A stretch of DNA of 64,000 nucleotides from the NCBI RefSeq assembly GCF_002846555.1, contig NZ_PJMS01000001.1, forward strand, positions 3,224,001 through 3,288,000, in the 5' to 3' direction. Shown here in pieces: positions 1-9,516 of the stretch. The position numbers and the translations under genes were made by a program. Numbering within the stretch: the first letter of the stretch is position 1; each line of letters starts with the position of its first letter. Source of the DNA: Aquimarina sp. MAR_2010_214. Its GTDB lineage: Bacteria > Bacteroidota > Bacteroidia > Flavobacteriales > Flavobacteriaceae. The notes beneath the pieces are model-generated. The model saw nothing but the letters and a program-made list of their open reading frames with translations, was not told the DNA's origin and ran no database searches.

Positions 1-145
1 AATGGCATTTGTAAATGAGCAAGGTAAATTATTACCTCGTCGTCTTACAGGAACTTCATTAAAATATCAACGTAAAGTAAGTGTTGCTGTAAAAAGAGCA
101 AGACATCTAGCTTTAATGCCATACGTTGGTGATTTATTAAAATAA
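1..145 (+). CDS. rpsR: 30S ribosomal protein S18, C-terminal part
   Basis: This is the 3' end of the gene for small-subunit protein S18, which binds 16S rRNA next to S6. The readable frame starts at base 2 and runs to TAA at 143-145. It shows the typical S18 C-terminus, with a basic LPRRLTGTS stretch, KYQRKV, and the ending [16 protein letters not shown]. The start lies outside the window. rplI follows after 17 bp, the usual rpsF-rpsR-rplI order, so the two are probably co-transcribed. Confidence 0.95.
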   Translation, partial: MAFVNEQGKLLPRRLTGTSLKYQRKVSVAVKRARHLALMPYVGDLLK

Positions 146-162
146 AATTCGTCATAACAATT

Positions 163-615
163 ATGGAACTTATATTAAAGAAAGACGTTGAGAATCTAGG
201 ATTCGCAGACGATGTAGTAGAAGTTAAGAATGGTTATGGTCGTAACTATTTAATTCCTAATGGACTTGCATTATTAGCAACTCCTTCTGCAAAAAAAGTA
301 CTTGCTGAAACGTTAAAACAACGTGCTTTTAAAGAAAAGAAAGAGATCGAAGATGCAGAAAAAATTGGAAAGAAACTTAGTGGATTAGAGATCAAAATTT
401 TAGCAAAATCAGGAACTGGAGGTAAATTATTTGGTTCTGTATCTAATGCTGATGTTGCAGAAGCATTTGCTAAAGAAGGTGTTGAATTGGAAAAGAAATT
501 TATTACTGTACCAGGCGGAACAATTAAGCGTTTAGGTCAGTATGACGCTTCTGTTCGCCTTCATAGAGAAGTAATCATTCCGGTTGCTTTTGAAGTAGTT
601 ACTAAAGCTAAATAG
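163..615 (+). CDS. rplI: 50S ribosomal protein L9
   Basis: The 150-aa product has the normal L9 length and organisation. The N-terminal RNA-binding domain begins MELILKKDVENLGFADDVVEVKNGYGRNYLIP, here cited only as residues 1-32, with the GxGRNYLIP loop that defines the family. A charged connecting helix lies at about residues 40-75, and a C-terminal domain contains KLFGSVSNADVAEA. It lies 17 bp after rpsR and is followed by an intrinsic terminator at 654-685, so it closes the ribosomal operon. Confidence 0.97.
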   Translation: MELILKKDVENLGFADDVVEVKNGYGRNYLIPNGLALLATPSAKKVLAETLKQRAFKEKKEIEDAEKIGKKLSGLEIKILAKSGTGGKLFGSVSNADVAEAFAKEGVELEKKFITVPGGTIKRLGQYDASVRLHREVIIPVAFEVVTKAK

Positions 616-653
616 GTGTATAACAGTTGATAACTGTTTTATAATATTATGAA

Positions 654-685
654 AAATCGCTCTTTGAGCGATTTTTTATTTTTAT
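654..685 (+). terminator. Intrinsic terminator after rplI
   Basis: A 9-bp perfect stem AAATCGCTC / GAGCGATTT (654-662 and 666-674) with a TTT loop is followed by a long T-rich tract. It ends the rpsR-rplI transcript. It also overlaps the extreme 5' part of the next open frame, which argues that the receptor gene starts downstream, at 721. Confidence 0.85.
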
Positions 686-720
686 TTTTATTTATTCTTA
701 AATTAATTAAAAATTATTCT

Positions 721-3700
721 ATGAAAAAAATTATTCTATTAATTTTGGTATTAATGGGGGGGGCGATTAATGCTCAGGTTACTACTTCAAATATTTCAGG
801 AATCGTACGCGATAGTCAGAATCAACTACTACCCGGTGCTAATATTACAGCATTACACGGTCCTACAGGTACTTCTTATGGTGGAGTGACTGATTTTGAT
901 GGTCGTTTTAATCTAAACAATTTGCGTGTAGGAGGTCCATATAGAATAACAATAAGTTATGTTGGTTTTAAAAAACAACTTATTGATGAAGTGTACCTGC
1001 AATTAGGACAAACCTTTAACCTTAACATAGTGTTGGTTGAAGATGATAATCAATTAGAAGAAGTTGTAATTACTACAAATAAAAACGCTACGTTCAGTAG
1101 TGACCGAACTGGTGCAGAAACCAGTGTTGGTAGGAGAGAATTACGAACATTACCTACAATATCGCGTTCTGCTGCGGATTTCACTCGATTAGAACCTACT
1201 GCAAGTGGAAACTCTTTTGGAGGAAGAAACGATCAATTTAATAATTTTAGTTTAGATGGGGCTGTGTTTAATAACCCTTTTGGGTTAGATGCAGCAACTC
1301 CTGGAGGCCAGACCGATGCGCAACCAATCTCATTGGATGCTATCGAGCAGATTCAAGTATCTACAGCTCCTTATGATGTAACATTGTCTGGATTTACAGG
1401 AGCTTCTGTTAATGCTGTTACAAAAAGTGGAACGAATACATTTAAAGGAACTGTCTATGGGTTCTTTAGAAATGAAGATCTTACCGGAGGAAAAGTAAAA
1501 GGAAATGATGTATTTAAGTCTGATCTAGAACAAACTCAATACGGATTTAGTATCGGTGGACCTATTATCAAAAACAAATTATTCTTTTTTGCTAACGCAG
1601 AAAGAGATCAACGTACTGATCTAGGTTCATCCTGGTTACCTAATACTGGTAGTGGTGGAATTAATGAATCTCGTGTATTAGAGTCGGATATGATCGCGGT
1701 TAGTAATGCACTGGCAAATTTAGGGTATACTACTGGTGCATATAAAGGATTTACATATGATTCAGAATCAACCAAAGGAATCCTTAAGTTAGATTGGAAT
1801 ATTAATGATAAGCATCGAGCAGCTATTATTTATAATTTTTTAAGAGCTTCTAAAGAGAAACCTGCGCATCCTACAGCATTAGGAATCAGAGGACCTAGTG
1901 CTTCTACATTACAGTTTGAGAATTCAGGTTATGAAATTAATAATAATATAAACTCTTTTCAATTAGAGGTTAATTCTACGTTCTCAAGTAAGTTTGCTAA
2001 TAAATTTCAAGCTGGTTATACACATTTTGATGATTTCAGAAATCCGTTATCGTCACCTGCACCTGTAATAACAATTCAGGATGGAGCCGGATCAAATTAT
2101 ATTATTGCTGGTCATGAACCATTTTCTATCAATAATAAGTTAGATCAAAAAGTAATTCAGGCAACTAATAACCTTAATATTTTCCTTGGAGATCATACTG
2201 TTACAGTAGGAGCTTCTTTCGAGATGTTTAGATTTAAAAATTCGTTTAATTTAACAGCATATGAAGATTTTGCTAATTTTGGATCAACATATCGTGGATT
2301 GTTTTCGCCTTATAGTTCAGTAAGTTCCTTTTTGGATGATGCAAATAATGGTGTAGTTGCTGCTAATCTACAATTTGCTCAGGATCGATTTACTGCACTA
2401 AATGCTGCAGGAGATGGTAATAATGGAGGTTGGAAATTAGCAGAATTGAATGTAGGGCAATTGGCCTTTTATGTCCAGGAAGAATGGAATGTTATAGAAC
2501 GACTTAAGCTTAGTTTCGGACTTAGGTTTGATAAACCATTATATTTTGATACCGATGAGCGTATTCAGGATTATATAGATACAGATAATGGAGCTAGTAG
2601 AGATGAGAGTATTGTATATTTTAATCCTAACAAAGGGCCGGTATCTTTGAATTCAACTACTTTGCCTACCGATAAAATTTTGATATCACCAAGACTAGGG
2701 GTTAACTATGACGTTAGAGGAGATAAAACTTTTCAAATACGTGGTGGTACAGGTATATTTACAGGTAGATTACCATTTGTATGGATAGGAAACCAAGTGA
2801 GTGGGGCAGACGATGGTTTTTTCCAGATTGTAGATCCTGATTTTCAGTTTCCTCAGGTATGGAGATCTAGCTTAGGAGTGGATTATAGATTGAATAATGG
2901 TGTGATTCTTACCGGTGATTTTGCCTATACGAAAGATATAAATGGAATCCATGTTCAGAATTGGGGATTACGTGAACCAACTCAAACATTATCGGGAGTT
3001 GATAATAGACAAATATATGGTACTTCAGACAAAGGGGCTAATAATGCTTTTGTACTTACTAATTCTGATAAAGGGAGAATTGTAAATGCTTCTTTTAAAG
3101 CGGCCAAGAATTTTGATAATAACTTATACGCGAGTATAGCCTATAGCTATTTGGATTCTAAGGATGTGAATTCTATTGAAGCAGAAATTACAGGAGATGC
3201 ATTTGCTGGTAATCCTGCTTTAGGAAATGTAAATAATGATGCACTATCGTACTCTAAATATGGAGATAAACATAGAATTATTGCTGTTGCTTCCAAAAAA
3301 TGGATATATGGTAATGAGAGATTTGCAACTACTATTTCTGCTTTTGCTGAGTTTGCGCAAGGTGGCCGATTTAATTACACATACGCAGGAGATATTAATG
3401 GAGACGGATCTTCTCTGAATGATTTAATCTATATCCCTACACAGGCTGAATTGGCAACATATTCGTTTAGTGGTGCTTCAATTACTGAAAGAGAAGCGCA
3501 AAGAATTGCTTTTGAATCATATATAAGACAAGATGATTATTTAAGTGAAAATAGAGGAAGCTACGCAGAACGATATGGAGCAATAGCGCCATGGAGAAAT
3601 AAGGTGGATTTCAAATTACTTCAGGATTTTAATATTAATGTTGGCGAACGAACTAATACAATACAGTTTAGCTTAGATGTTTTAAATGTAGGTAATTTAA

Positions 3701-3882
3701 TCAATTCGGATTGGGGATTAGTGCAACAACCAAATAATGTACAAGTTTTAGGGGTTAATGTGGATACAACTACAAACACTCCTACCTATTCTTTTGATTC
3801 AAACTTGGTTGATACTTTTGGGTATGATTCAAGCCTTCAATCAAGATGGCAGGCTCAGGTTGGATTGCGATATATATTCTAA
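721..3882 (+). CDS. TonB-dependent receptor with CarboxypepD_reg-like N-terminal domain
   Basis: This is an outer-membrane TonB-dependent transporter of the Bacteroidota type, 1053 aa from the start chosen here. I chose ATG 721 because it opens a clean signal peptide (MKKIILLILVLMGGAINAQ) and avoids the terminator; an earlier in-frame ATG at 649 would be translated through that hairpin. After the signal comes a carboxypeptidase-regulatory-like beta-sandwich (about residues 25-110), then a plug with NNFSLDGAVFNNPFG and the VNAVTKSGTNTFKG motif, then a barrel ending in an aromatic residue (RYIF). Substrate is unknown; no SusD partner is adjacent. A strong terminator follows. Confidence 0.93.
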   Translation: MKKIILLILVLMGGAINAQVTTSNISGIVRDSQNQLLPGANITALHGPTGTSYGGVTDFDGRFNLNNLRVGGPYRITISYVGFKKQLIDEVYLQLGQTFNLNIVLVEDDNQLEEVVITTNKNATFSSDRTGAETSVGRRELRTLPTISRSAADFTRLEPTASGNSFGGRNDQFNNFSLDGAVFNNPFGLDAATPGGQTDAQPISLDAIEQIQVSTAPYDVTLSGFTGASVNAVTKSGTNTFKGTVYGFFRNEDLTGGKVKGNDVFKSDLEQTQYGFSIGGPIIKNKLFFFANAERDQRTDLGSSWLPNTGSGGINESRVLESDMIAVSNALANLGYTTGAYKGFTYDSESTKGILKLDWNINDKHRAAIIYNFLRASKEKPAHPTALGIRGPSASTLQFENSGYEINNNINSFQLEVNSTFSSKFANKFQAGYTHFDDFRNPLSSPAPVITIQDGAGSNYIIAGHEPFSINNKLDQKVIQATNNLNIFLGDHTVTVGASFEMFRFKNSFNLTAYEDFANFGSTYRGLFSPYSSVSSFLDDANNGVVAANLQFAQDRFTALNAAGDGNNGGWKLAELNVGQLAFYVQEEWNVIERLKLSFGLRFDKPLYFDTDERIQDYIDTDNGASRDESIVYFNPNKGPVSLNSTTLPTDKILISPRLGVNYDVRGDKTFQIRGGTGIFTGRLPFVWIGNQVSGADDGFFQIVDPDFQFPQVWRSSLGVDYRLNNGVILTGDFAYTKDINGIHVQNWGLREPTQTLSGVDNRQIYGTSDKGANNAFVLTNSDKGRIVNASFKAAKNFDNNLYASIAYSYLDSKDVNSIEAEITGDAFAGNPALGNVNNDALSYSKYGDKHRIIAVASKKWIYGNERFATTISAFAEFAQGGRFNYTYAGDINGDGSSLNDLIYIPTQAELATYSFSGASITEREAQRIAFESYIRQDDYLSENRGSYAERYGAIAPWRNKVDFKLLQDFNINVGERTNTIQFSLDVLNVGNLINSDWGLVQQPNNVQVLGVNVDTTTNTPTYSFDSNLVDTFGYDSSLQSRWQAQVGLRYIF

Positions 3883-3915
3883 ATTCTAAAAAAGAAATTT
3901 AGTTCTCTTTTAAAG

Positions 3916-3957
3916 AACAACAAAAGCCTTCATTTTGAAGGCTTTTGTTGTTTAAAA
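3916..3957. terminator. Bidirectional intrinsic terminator
   Basis: A 17-bp perfect inverted repeat (3916-3932 with 3936-3952, TTT loop, core AAAGCCTTC/GAAGGCTTT) sits between the convergent receptor and M20 peptidase genes. It is flanked by A-rich and T-rich runs, so it can stop transcription from either side. Confidence 0.9.
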
Positions 3958-3959
3958 AA

Positions 3960-5264
3960 TTATTGATTGATTAATCGATAGATGAGTATTGCAGTACGCT
4001 TAGTCAAAGCTTCAAAAGTAGTTAAATCTAATGTTTCCTTTGGAGTGTGTGCTCCACTACCCATGGTTCCTAATCCATCTAGACAATCTACATAATCTGC
4101 CACAAAAGAAGTATCTGCTGCCCCTCGTTTACCAGGATCATATGCTTCAACCACTCCTTGATCAAGAGCTTTACTTACTTCATTTAGTAATACTAATAGT
4201 TTGTGATTGCCTTCAGTTGGTTGCATGGCTGGGTAGCTATCATTAAAAGTAATGGTTGCACTGGTTTGCGGTAAGTTTTCTGTAATGATTTTTTTCATTT
4301 TGGAGCGCGCTCTTTCTTTTTGCTCTTCAGAAATAAAACGCAATCCTCCTTTTACTATAACAGTTTGGGATACAACGTTGCTTTTTCCGAAAGCTTCTCC
4401 TTTACTTATTGAGCTATCAAATTTAACCTCTGTTCCTCCCAAAATTACTCCGGGGTTAAAGGTTAAGAATTCTTCTCCTTTAACATCGGTATAGAAGCTA
4501 TTTAAAATTCTGGACGCTTCAAAAATAGCACCTGCGCCTACACGATCATTAAAAACACCAGATGAGTGTGCCCTTTTTCCTTTAACCTCTAGTTTCCATC
4601 CAGAAGATCCCCGGCGGGCAACTGTAGCATAATTAAATCCTGTTGATGTCTCAAATCCTAGTGCTATTTCACTTTTTTTTGCAGCATCGATTAAATCTTT
4701 CCTACTAATATCTAATGGTTTACCTGTGCTTTCTTCATCTCCAGTAAAGGCGACTATGATTTGTGAGTCACTAAGTAATTCGTTTTCATGTAATGCTTTT
4801 AAAGCATATAGCACAACTACATCTCCACCTTTCATATCATTGGTCCCGGGGCCATATGCAATATCACCATCTTTCTTAAACTTTTGAAAAGGACTATCTT
4901 TTTCAAATACGGTGTCCAAATGACCAATGAGTAGTATTTTTTTTCCTTTGTTTCCAGTAGTTTCTGCAAACAAATGTCCGGCTCGATTTACTTCTGATGG
5001 CATATCAATCCAGCGTGTATTAAAATTAATTGCATCAAATTGCTCTTTAAATATCATTCCAACTTCTTTTACACCAGCGTGATGCATTGTTCCGCTATTG
5101 ATATTCACTACTTTCTCTAAAAACTGAATAGCCGATTCGTGATTTGCCTCTATCGATTTAATGATTTTTTTTTCTGTTTTAGAAAGTTTTTGAGCATTTA
5201 TAGTTAATGCTATGAAGAGAAATAAAAAGAAGGGAGAGACATGTGTGGTATAAAAAGTATTCAT
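3960..5264 (-). CDS. Secreted M20-family metallopeptidase (glutamate carboxypeptidase-like)
   Basis: A 434-aa zinc peptidase of the M20 family, probably periplasmic or exported because it starts with a signal peptide ending near TINAQ (residue 25). Family signatures are visible: the metal-binding HLDTV at residues 115-119 (H115, D117), GPGTNDMKGGD with D143 as bridging metal ligand, and the catalytic GDEEST around E177-E178. The dimerisation (lid) domain occupies roughly residues 210-320, and a late His (GSGAHTPKE) completes the metal site. Architecture resembles carboxypeptidase G2-like enzymes, which release C-terminal glutamate or other residues from N-acyl substrates; the actual substrate cannot be read from sequence. 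Confidence 0.9.
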   Translation of the reverse strand: MNTFYTTHVSPFFLFLFIALTINAQKLSKTEKKIIKSIEANHESAIQFLEKVVNINSGTMHHAGVKEVGMIFKEQFDAINFNTRWIDMPSEVNRAGHLFAETTGNKGKKILLIGHLDTVFEKDSPFQKFKKDGDIAYGPGTNDMKGGDVVVLYALKALHENELLSDSQIIVAFTGDEESTGKPLDISRKDLIDAAKKSEIALGFETSTGFNYATVARRGSSGWKLEVKGKRAHSSGVFNDRVGAGAIFEASRILNSFYTDVKGEEFLTFNPGVILGGTEVKFDSSISKGEAFGKSNVVSQTVIVKGGLRFISEEQKERARSKMKKIITENLPQTSATITFNDSYPAMQPTEGNHKLLVLLNEVSKALDQGVVEAYDPGKRGAADTSFVADYVDCLDGLGTMGSGAHTPKETLDLTTFEALTKRTAILIYRLINQ

Positions 5265-5366
5265 TTTGTGTGTAGTTATTTGTTGAAGGATAAATATAAG
5301 AACTTTAGAAGTTATCGATTTTTTTATGAAAAAGGTATAATAGAGGTTAGAAGACAGTGTTTATTG

Positions 5367-5397
5367 TTTTGAAATCATCTTTTTATAATTACTTTTG
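5367..5397 (+). promoter_or_regulatory. Bacteroidota-type promoter for the downstream gene
   Basis: TTTTG (5367-5371) and TACTTTTG (5390-5397) match the Bacteroidota primary sigma consensus (-33 TTTG, -7 TAnnTTTG) at a spacing of about 18 bp. The next start codon is 17 bp further on. Confidence 0.6.
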
Positions 5398-5414
5398 CAG
5401 TCAATTTTTTTTAA

Positions 5415-5894
5415 ATGAAATATCAAAGACTAAGCAAGGAGCAATTAGAAGAGTTACATGTAGAATTCATTAACTTTTTGGCAACACAATCAATTACAGC
5501 AGAAGAATGGAGCGATATTAAAGAAAATAAACCTCAGGTTGCTGAAGAAGAGATTGATATTTTTAGTGATTTAGTATGGGAAAAAGTACTTGCTAACGCA
5601 CAATATCTGGAGCATTTTTCGAAAGATCAGATACATTTGTTCGAATTACAAGATAATGAGATGTGTCTTATTGCGGTAAAGGTTAATAATGATACTATTG
5701 ACATTACTACACAAGAAGGGTATCAATGGTTGCAGAATAATTTACTAAATGACGAAGTAGTATTTTATAATGCATCAAAAGAATATAGTGATGATAGAAA
5801 TGTGGATAAATTTACTTTAATCCAAAAAGGAGCAAATATTACCAAAGGAGAGTTATATAGGTATTTTGCTACTATGATCGAAAACAGAGAATAA
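5415..5894 (+). CDS. DUF6495-like conserved protein
   Basis: A 159-aa soluble, acidic protein that begins MKYQRLSKEQLEELHVEFINFL and looks like the Bacteroidota-restricted family I know as DUF6495. It has an N-terminal helical part (about 1-60) followed by a mixed alpha/beta segment with LFELQDNEMCLIAVKVNNDTI. No catalytic motif or signal peptide is visible, and function is unknown. It has its own promoter and is monocistronic. The following ABC permease is convergent. Confidence 0.8.
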   Translation: MKYQRLSKEQLEELHVEFINFLATQSITAEEWSDIKENKPQVAEEEIDIFSDLVWEKVLANAQYLEHFSKDQIHLFELQDNEMCLIAVKVNNDTIDITTQEGYQWLQNNLLNDEVVFYNASKEYSDDRNVDKFTLIQKGANITKGELYRYFATMIENRE

Positions 5895-5980
5895 TAACAG
5901 CGGTTTTAAAATAATATTAGTGATCGAGTTATTTTGGAATACCTCAATAAGCTGTAATGGTATTGTTTAGTTAATATTTG

Positions 5981-7216
5981 CTATTCGTATCTCAAAGATT
6001 CTATAGGATCTTGTTTTGCTGCTTTTAAGGCAGGGTATAGTCCAGAAACAACTGCTATTACAAAAGAAATAGTTGTTGCGGCGAATATAGCTAACCAAGG
6101 AGTACTAAAGGAGAAATTTGCCAAAGACGAAATACCTCCGCCAATTAGGATTCCTAGAATAATACCTACAAGCCCTCCAATTTGACCAATAATAATGGTT
6201 TCCATAAAAAACTGACCTGCAATAGTGTATTTTTTGGCTCCCAAAGCTTTCCTTACCCCAATTTCTCGGGTTCGTTCCGTGACAGAAACCAACATGATAT
6301 TCATTAAGGCGATTGATGAACCGAATATGGTAATAATACTAATGATCCAAGCAGCATAGTACAGATAAACAGTAATACTGGCTATTCGATTTAATAAGTC
6401 ATCACTACGCTCAAGACCAAAATTGTTTTCTTCAATTGGGTTTAATTTTCTAATATTTCTAAAAGTTAGAATAGCTTCGTCCTGAGCACCTTCTAGGAAT
6501 TGTTTGTCATCTACTTTTACACTAATACCATAATTAATATTAGGCAGTGTAAAAATAGATCTCGCTATCTGCAAAGGAATAAGGACTCTTAAATCCTGAT
6601 TGTTTCTAAATGTAGCTCCTTTACTCTCTAGAAGCCCGATTACCTTAAATTTTACCCCTCTAATACTTATCGTTTTACCCAAAGGATTAGTATCCTTAAA
6701 TAAATTCTTTTTAAAATCAGATCCGATGAGGCATACATGGTTGTTGTTTTCTACATCAAAAAAAGTGAAATTTCGACCATTATCTATTTCGGTTCCGGTA
6801 TTTTCAAGGTAATTTTCGTTAATCCCTACTACAGATACTTCTGGGTCGGTTTTGTTACTTTCATATTTTACTTCAGCATTACGAGTACCGGTAAAATGAA
6901 TAGAGGTTTTTGAAAAAGGATAGGTGAATTTATCCTTAAACTCTTTTACATTGCGATAGCTAATAATAGGATTGATTTTATCTCGATCTCTACTGTTTCT
7001 TGTGCTAAATTCATAACGTTGGATATTAAAAGTGTTAGCACCCATTGATGCAAAATCTCCAGAAATTGTGTTTTCTAAAGCACCAACCAAGGTAAGTATT
7101 CCTACTAATGATGTAATACCAATGGCAATGATTAATATGGTAAGAACAGTACGTAGGACTTGCCCTTTTATAGAGTCCATTGCGATCCTGATATTTTCTC
7201 TAAAAAGTGAAAACAT
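5981..7216 (-). CDS. ABC transporter permease, MacB/FtsX type
   Basis: A 411-aa inner-membrane permease with the MacB-like topology. TM1 is near residues 20-45 (VLTILIIAIGITSLVGILTLVGAL), a large periplasmic core domain spans about residues 50-275, and three TM helices at the C-terminus form the FtsX domain. The conserved cytoplasmic loop TERTREIGVRKALGAKK precedes TM3. Members of this family work as mechanotransmission transporters with a separate ATPase; none is encoded beside this gene. In Bacteroidota such orphan permeases are common. Confidence 0.9.
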   Translation of the reverse strand: MFSLFRENIRIAMDSIKGQVLRTVLTILIIAIGITSLVGILTLVGALENTISGDFASMGANTFNIQRYEFSTRNSRDRDKINPIISYRNVKEFKDKFTYPFSKTSIHFTGTRNAEVKYESNKTDPEVSVVGINENYLENTGTEIDNGRNFTFFDVENNNHVCLIGSDFKKNLFKDTNPLGKTISIRGVKFKVIGLLESKGATFRNNQDLRVLIPLQIARSIFTLPNINYGISVKVDDKQFLEGAQDEAILTFRNIRKLNPIEENNFGLERSDDLLNRIASITVYLYYAAWIISIITIFGSSIALMNIMLVSVTERTREIGVRKALGAKKYTIAGQFFMETIIIGQIGGLVGIILGILIGGGISSLANFSFSTPWLAIFAATTISFVIAVVSGLYPALKAAKQDPIESLRYE

Positions 7217-7537
7217 AATAGTATTTGATAGTGTGTTCTTAGTATATGACTATAAAACGTGTTTAAAGTTACTTAAAAAACCAGATTTTTTATGTGTATT
7301 GATAAACGTCTTTATACTTTTTTTAGATATTTGTAGCTTGAAATAGCTAGTGAGTATTAGCGGTTCTTTGAAAGTTGTTGTTTATTGCATTGACTATCAG
7401 TTAGCTAATCCCTAGATGTAAAAATTAAAACAATTTGCAAAGTACTTATAGAATGTTGTATATGTGTGTTTATTAAGGATTTGATAAACATTATAGTACT
7501 TTTTCCTTCTATCAAGTCATTTGCTAAAAATTAGATA
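7217..7537. other. Divergent intergenic region between ABC permease and hisS
   Basis: This 321-bp AT-rich stretch separates two divergent genes and must hold both promoters. I see no credible gene: the open frame that enters from the permease gene has no protein-like composition. No strong hairpin or repeat stands out. Confidence 0.6.
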
Positions 7538-8908
7538 ATGGCACAAAAACCATCAATACCAAAAGGAACACGTGACTTTTCGCCTATAGAAGTGGCTAAG
7601 AGAAGTTATATTATGAATGTTATCAAATCACAGTTTCAGTTATTTGGTTTTCATCCTATCGAAACCCCTAGTTTTGAAAATAGTGAAACCTTGATGGGTA
7701 AATATGGAGAAGAAGGGGATCGATTGATTTTTAAGATATTAAATAGTGGAGACTATCTAAGTAAGGTAGATGAAGCTCTATACACATCTAAGGATAGTGC
7801 GAAAATAACAACAAGAATTAGCGAAAAAGCACTTCGTTATGATCTTACGGTACCATTTGCGCGTTATGTTGTGCAACACCAGAATGAAATTGATTTTCCT
7901 TTCAAAAGATTTCAGATGCAACCCGTTTGGAGGGCAGATAGGCCACAAAAAGGGCGTTTTAGAGAGTTTTATCAATGTGATGCAGATGTGGTGGGAAGTG
8001 CTTCTTTATGGCAAGAGGTTGATTTTATTAAGCTATATGATACTGTTTTTTCAAAACTGAAACTTCAGGGAGTAACCATTAAAATTAATAATCGTAAAAT
8101 TCTTTCTGGAATTGCAGAAGTAATAGGTGCAAGTGATAAATTAATCGATTTTACGGTTGCTCTGGATAAATTGGATAAAATTGGTGAAGAAGGGGTGAAG
8201 AAAGAGATGCTGAATAAAGGGATTTCTGAAACTGCTATAGAAAGCGTAAAACCACTTTTTAACTTTACAGGAACGACATCAGAAAAGTTAGATAAATTAC
8301 GAAACATGTTAGCTTCTTCTGAAGAAGGAATGCAAGGAGTAGAAGAATTACAATTTATAGTTAATGCTATTAAAGAGATTCCATTAGAAACCGCAATTTT
8401 GGATCTTGATGTTACATTAGCGCGAGGATTAAACTATTATACAGGAGCTATTTTTGAAGTATCAGCACCAGATACTGTTAAGATGGGGTCTATAGGTGGG
8501 GGAGGTAGATATGATGATCTGACAGGAATTTTTGGGTTAAAAGATATTAGCGGCGTAGGAATTTCTTTTGGTTTGGATAGAATTTATCTTGTTCTTGAAG
8601 AATTAGGGTTGTTTCCTGAAACGGTTGCACCTTCAACCAAGGCACTATTCATAAATTTTGGAGAAGAAGAAGCACTTTATTGCCTGAAAGCAGTTAATGC
8701 GCTTAGAAATGATGAGATAATAGCAGAGCTATATCCTGATAATGCAAAAATGAAGAAACAAATGGGGTATGCGAATAAGCGATCAATACCATTTGTAGTA
8801 TTGGCAGGGTCTTCTGAAATGAATAATAATACATTTACAGTCAAGGATATGCAATCTGGGACTCAGAAAGAAATGAATTTAGAGGGATTAAAAGAGCTTT
8901 TTAGATAA
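7538..8908 (+). CDS. hisS: Histidine--tRNA ligase
   Basis: A 456-aa class II aminoacyl-tRNA synthetase that charges tRNA-His. Motif 1 lies near the start ([14 protein letters not shown]), motif 2 is [24 protein letters not shown]-like (about residues 125-150), and the HisRS-specific boxes [14 protein letters not shown] and [11 protein letters not shown] (about residues 298-330) are both present, followed by motif 3 [10 protein letters not shown]. The C-terminal anticodon-binding domain fills the last 95 residues. Length and order are normal. It is divergent from the ABC permease and precedes a small lipoprotein gene. Confidence 0.97.
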   Translation: [456 protein letters not shown]

Positions 8909-8998
8909 TTTTTTTGTTACTTTTAATAAAATAAAACCTTGAATTAACGTTAATGCGTATACATTAATTTAACTATGTATTGTCTTAAAACTAAAATT

Positions 8999-9490
8999 AT
9001 GAAAACCCCTATTTTGACCATTTCCTTGTGTCTTGCATTGTTATGTATTGTTTCTTGTAAAAAAGAAACTAAAACTGAAAATTTTGAGGCAGTAGAAGTC
9101 GCTAGAGGAGATACATCTGATTTTATTGAAGAGGTTGAAGAGGAGTCCGAGGTAAAAAAGAAGAAAAAGCCAACTAAAAAGAAAAAACCTGCCAAGAAGG
9201 AAAATGCTACAGATGATAAAGCATTGCATATACCAGGAACTTTTGACACTACAAATAACTCTTATTCTAAAAAGTATATAAAAGACTATGAGCGATATGT
9301 AGTGAATTATAAGAAAGCAGTAGAAGCAAATGATATGGATTCTTTTCTTAAATTAAGTGATGCAAGTAATGATCTTAGTAAGCAATATAATCGCCTTATG
9401 AGTATACTTCCAGGAGAGGAAATAGAAAAACTAAGTGAGTATATGCAAGTTAAATCTGAACAGCTTGCAGAACTATCTTCTAAAATGTGA
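8999..9490 (+). CDS. Small lipoprotein with Lys-rich linker
   Basis: I start this gene at ATG 8999 because it opens a lipoprotein signal (MKTPILTISLCLALLCIVSCKK, lipobox IVSC) and the in-frame ATG 24 bp upstream would bury it. The 163-aa product has an acidic stretch, then a KKKKKPTKKKKPAKK linker (about residues 48-64), then a helical C-terminal domain (about 75-163) rich in Lys, Asn and Ser. No known domain is recognised. The Lys-rich tether suggests surface or peptidoglycan/DNA contact, which is inference only. Confidence 0.75.
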   Translation: MKTPILTISLCLALLCIVSCKKETKTENFEAVEVARGDTSDFIEEVEEESEVKKKKKPTKKKKPAKKENATDDKALHIPGTFDTTNNSYSKKYIKDYERYVVNYKKAVEANDMDSFLKLSDASNDLSKQYNRLMSILPGEEIEKLSEYMQVKSEQLAELSSKM

Positions 9491-9516
9491 TTTTTTAAAT
9501 TCGATAATTTAAAAAA
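9491..9516. terminator. AT-only hairpin after the lipoprotein gene
   Basis: A perfect 11-bp inverted repeat TTTTTTAAATT / AATTTAAAAAA with loop CGAT begins one base after the stop codon. Its A and T tracts could make it a weak bidirectional terminator. Confidence 0.5.

Noticed and set aside
7032..7346. Plus-strand frame of 104 codons across the start of the ABC permease
   Set aside because: It is antisense to a clear permease gene for most of its length, and the rest has low-complexity composition.
8944..8953. Palindrome TTAACGTTAA before the small lipoprotein gene
   Set aside because: It is only 10 bp, in AT-rich DNA, with no second copy seen nearby; chance is likely.
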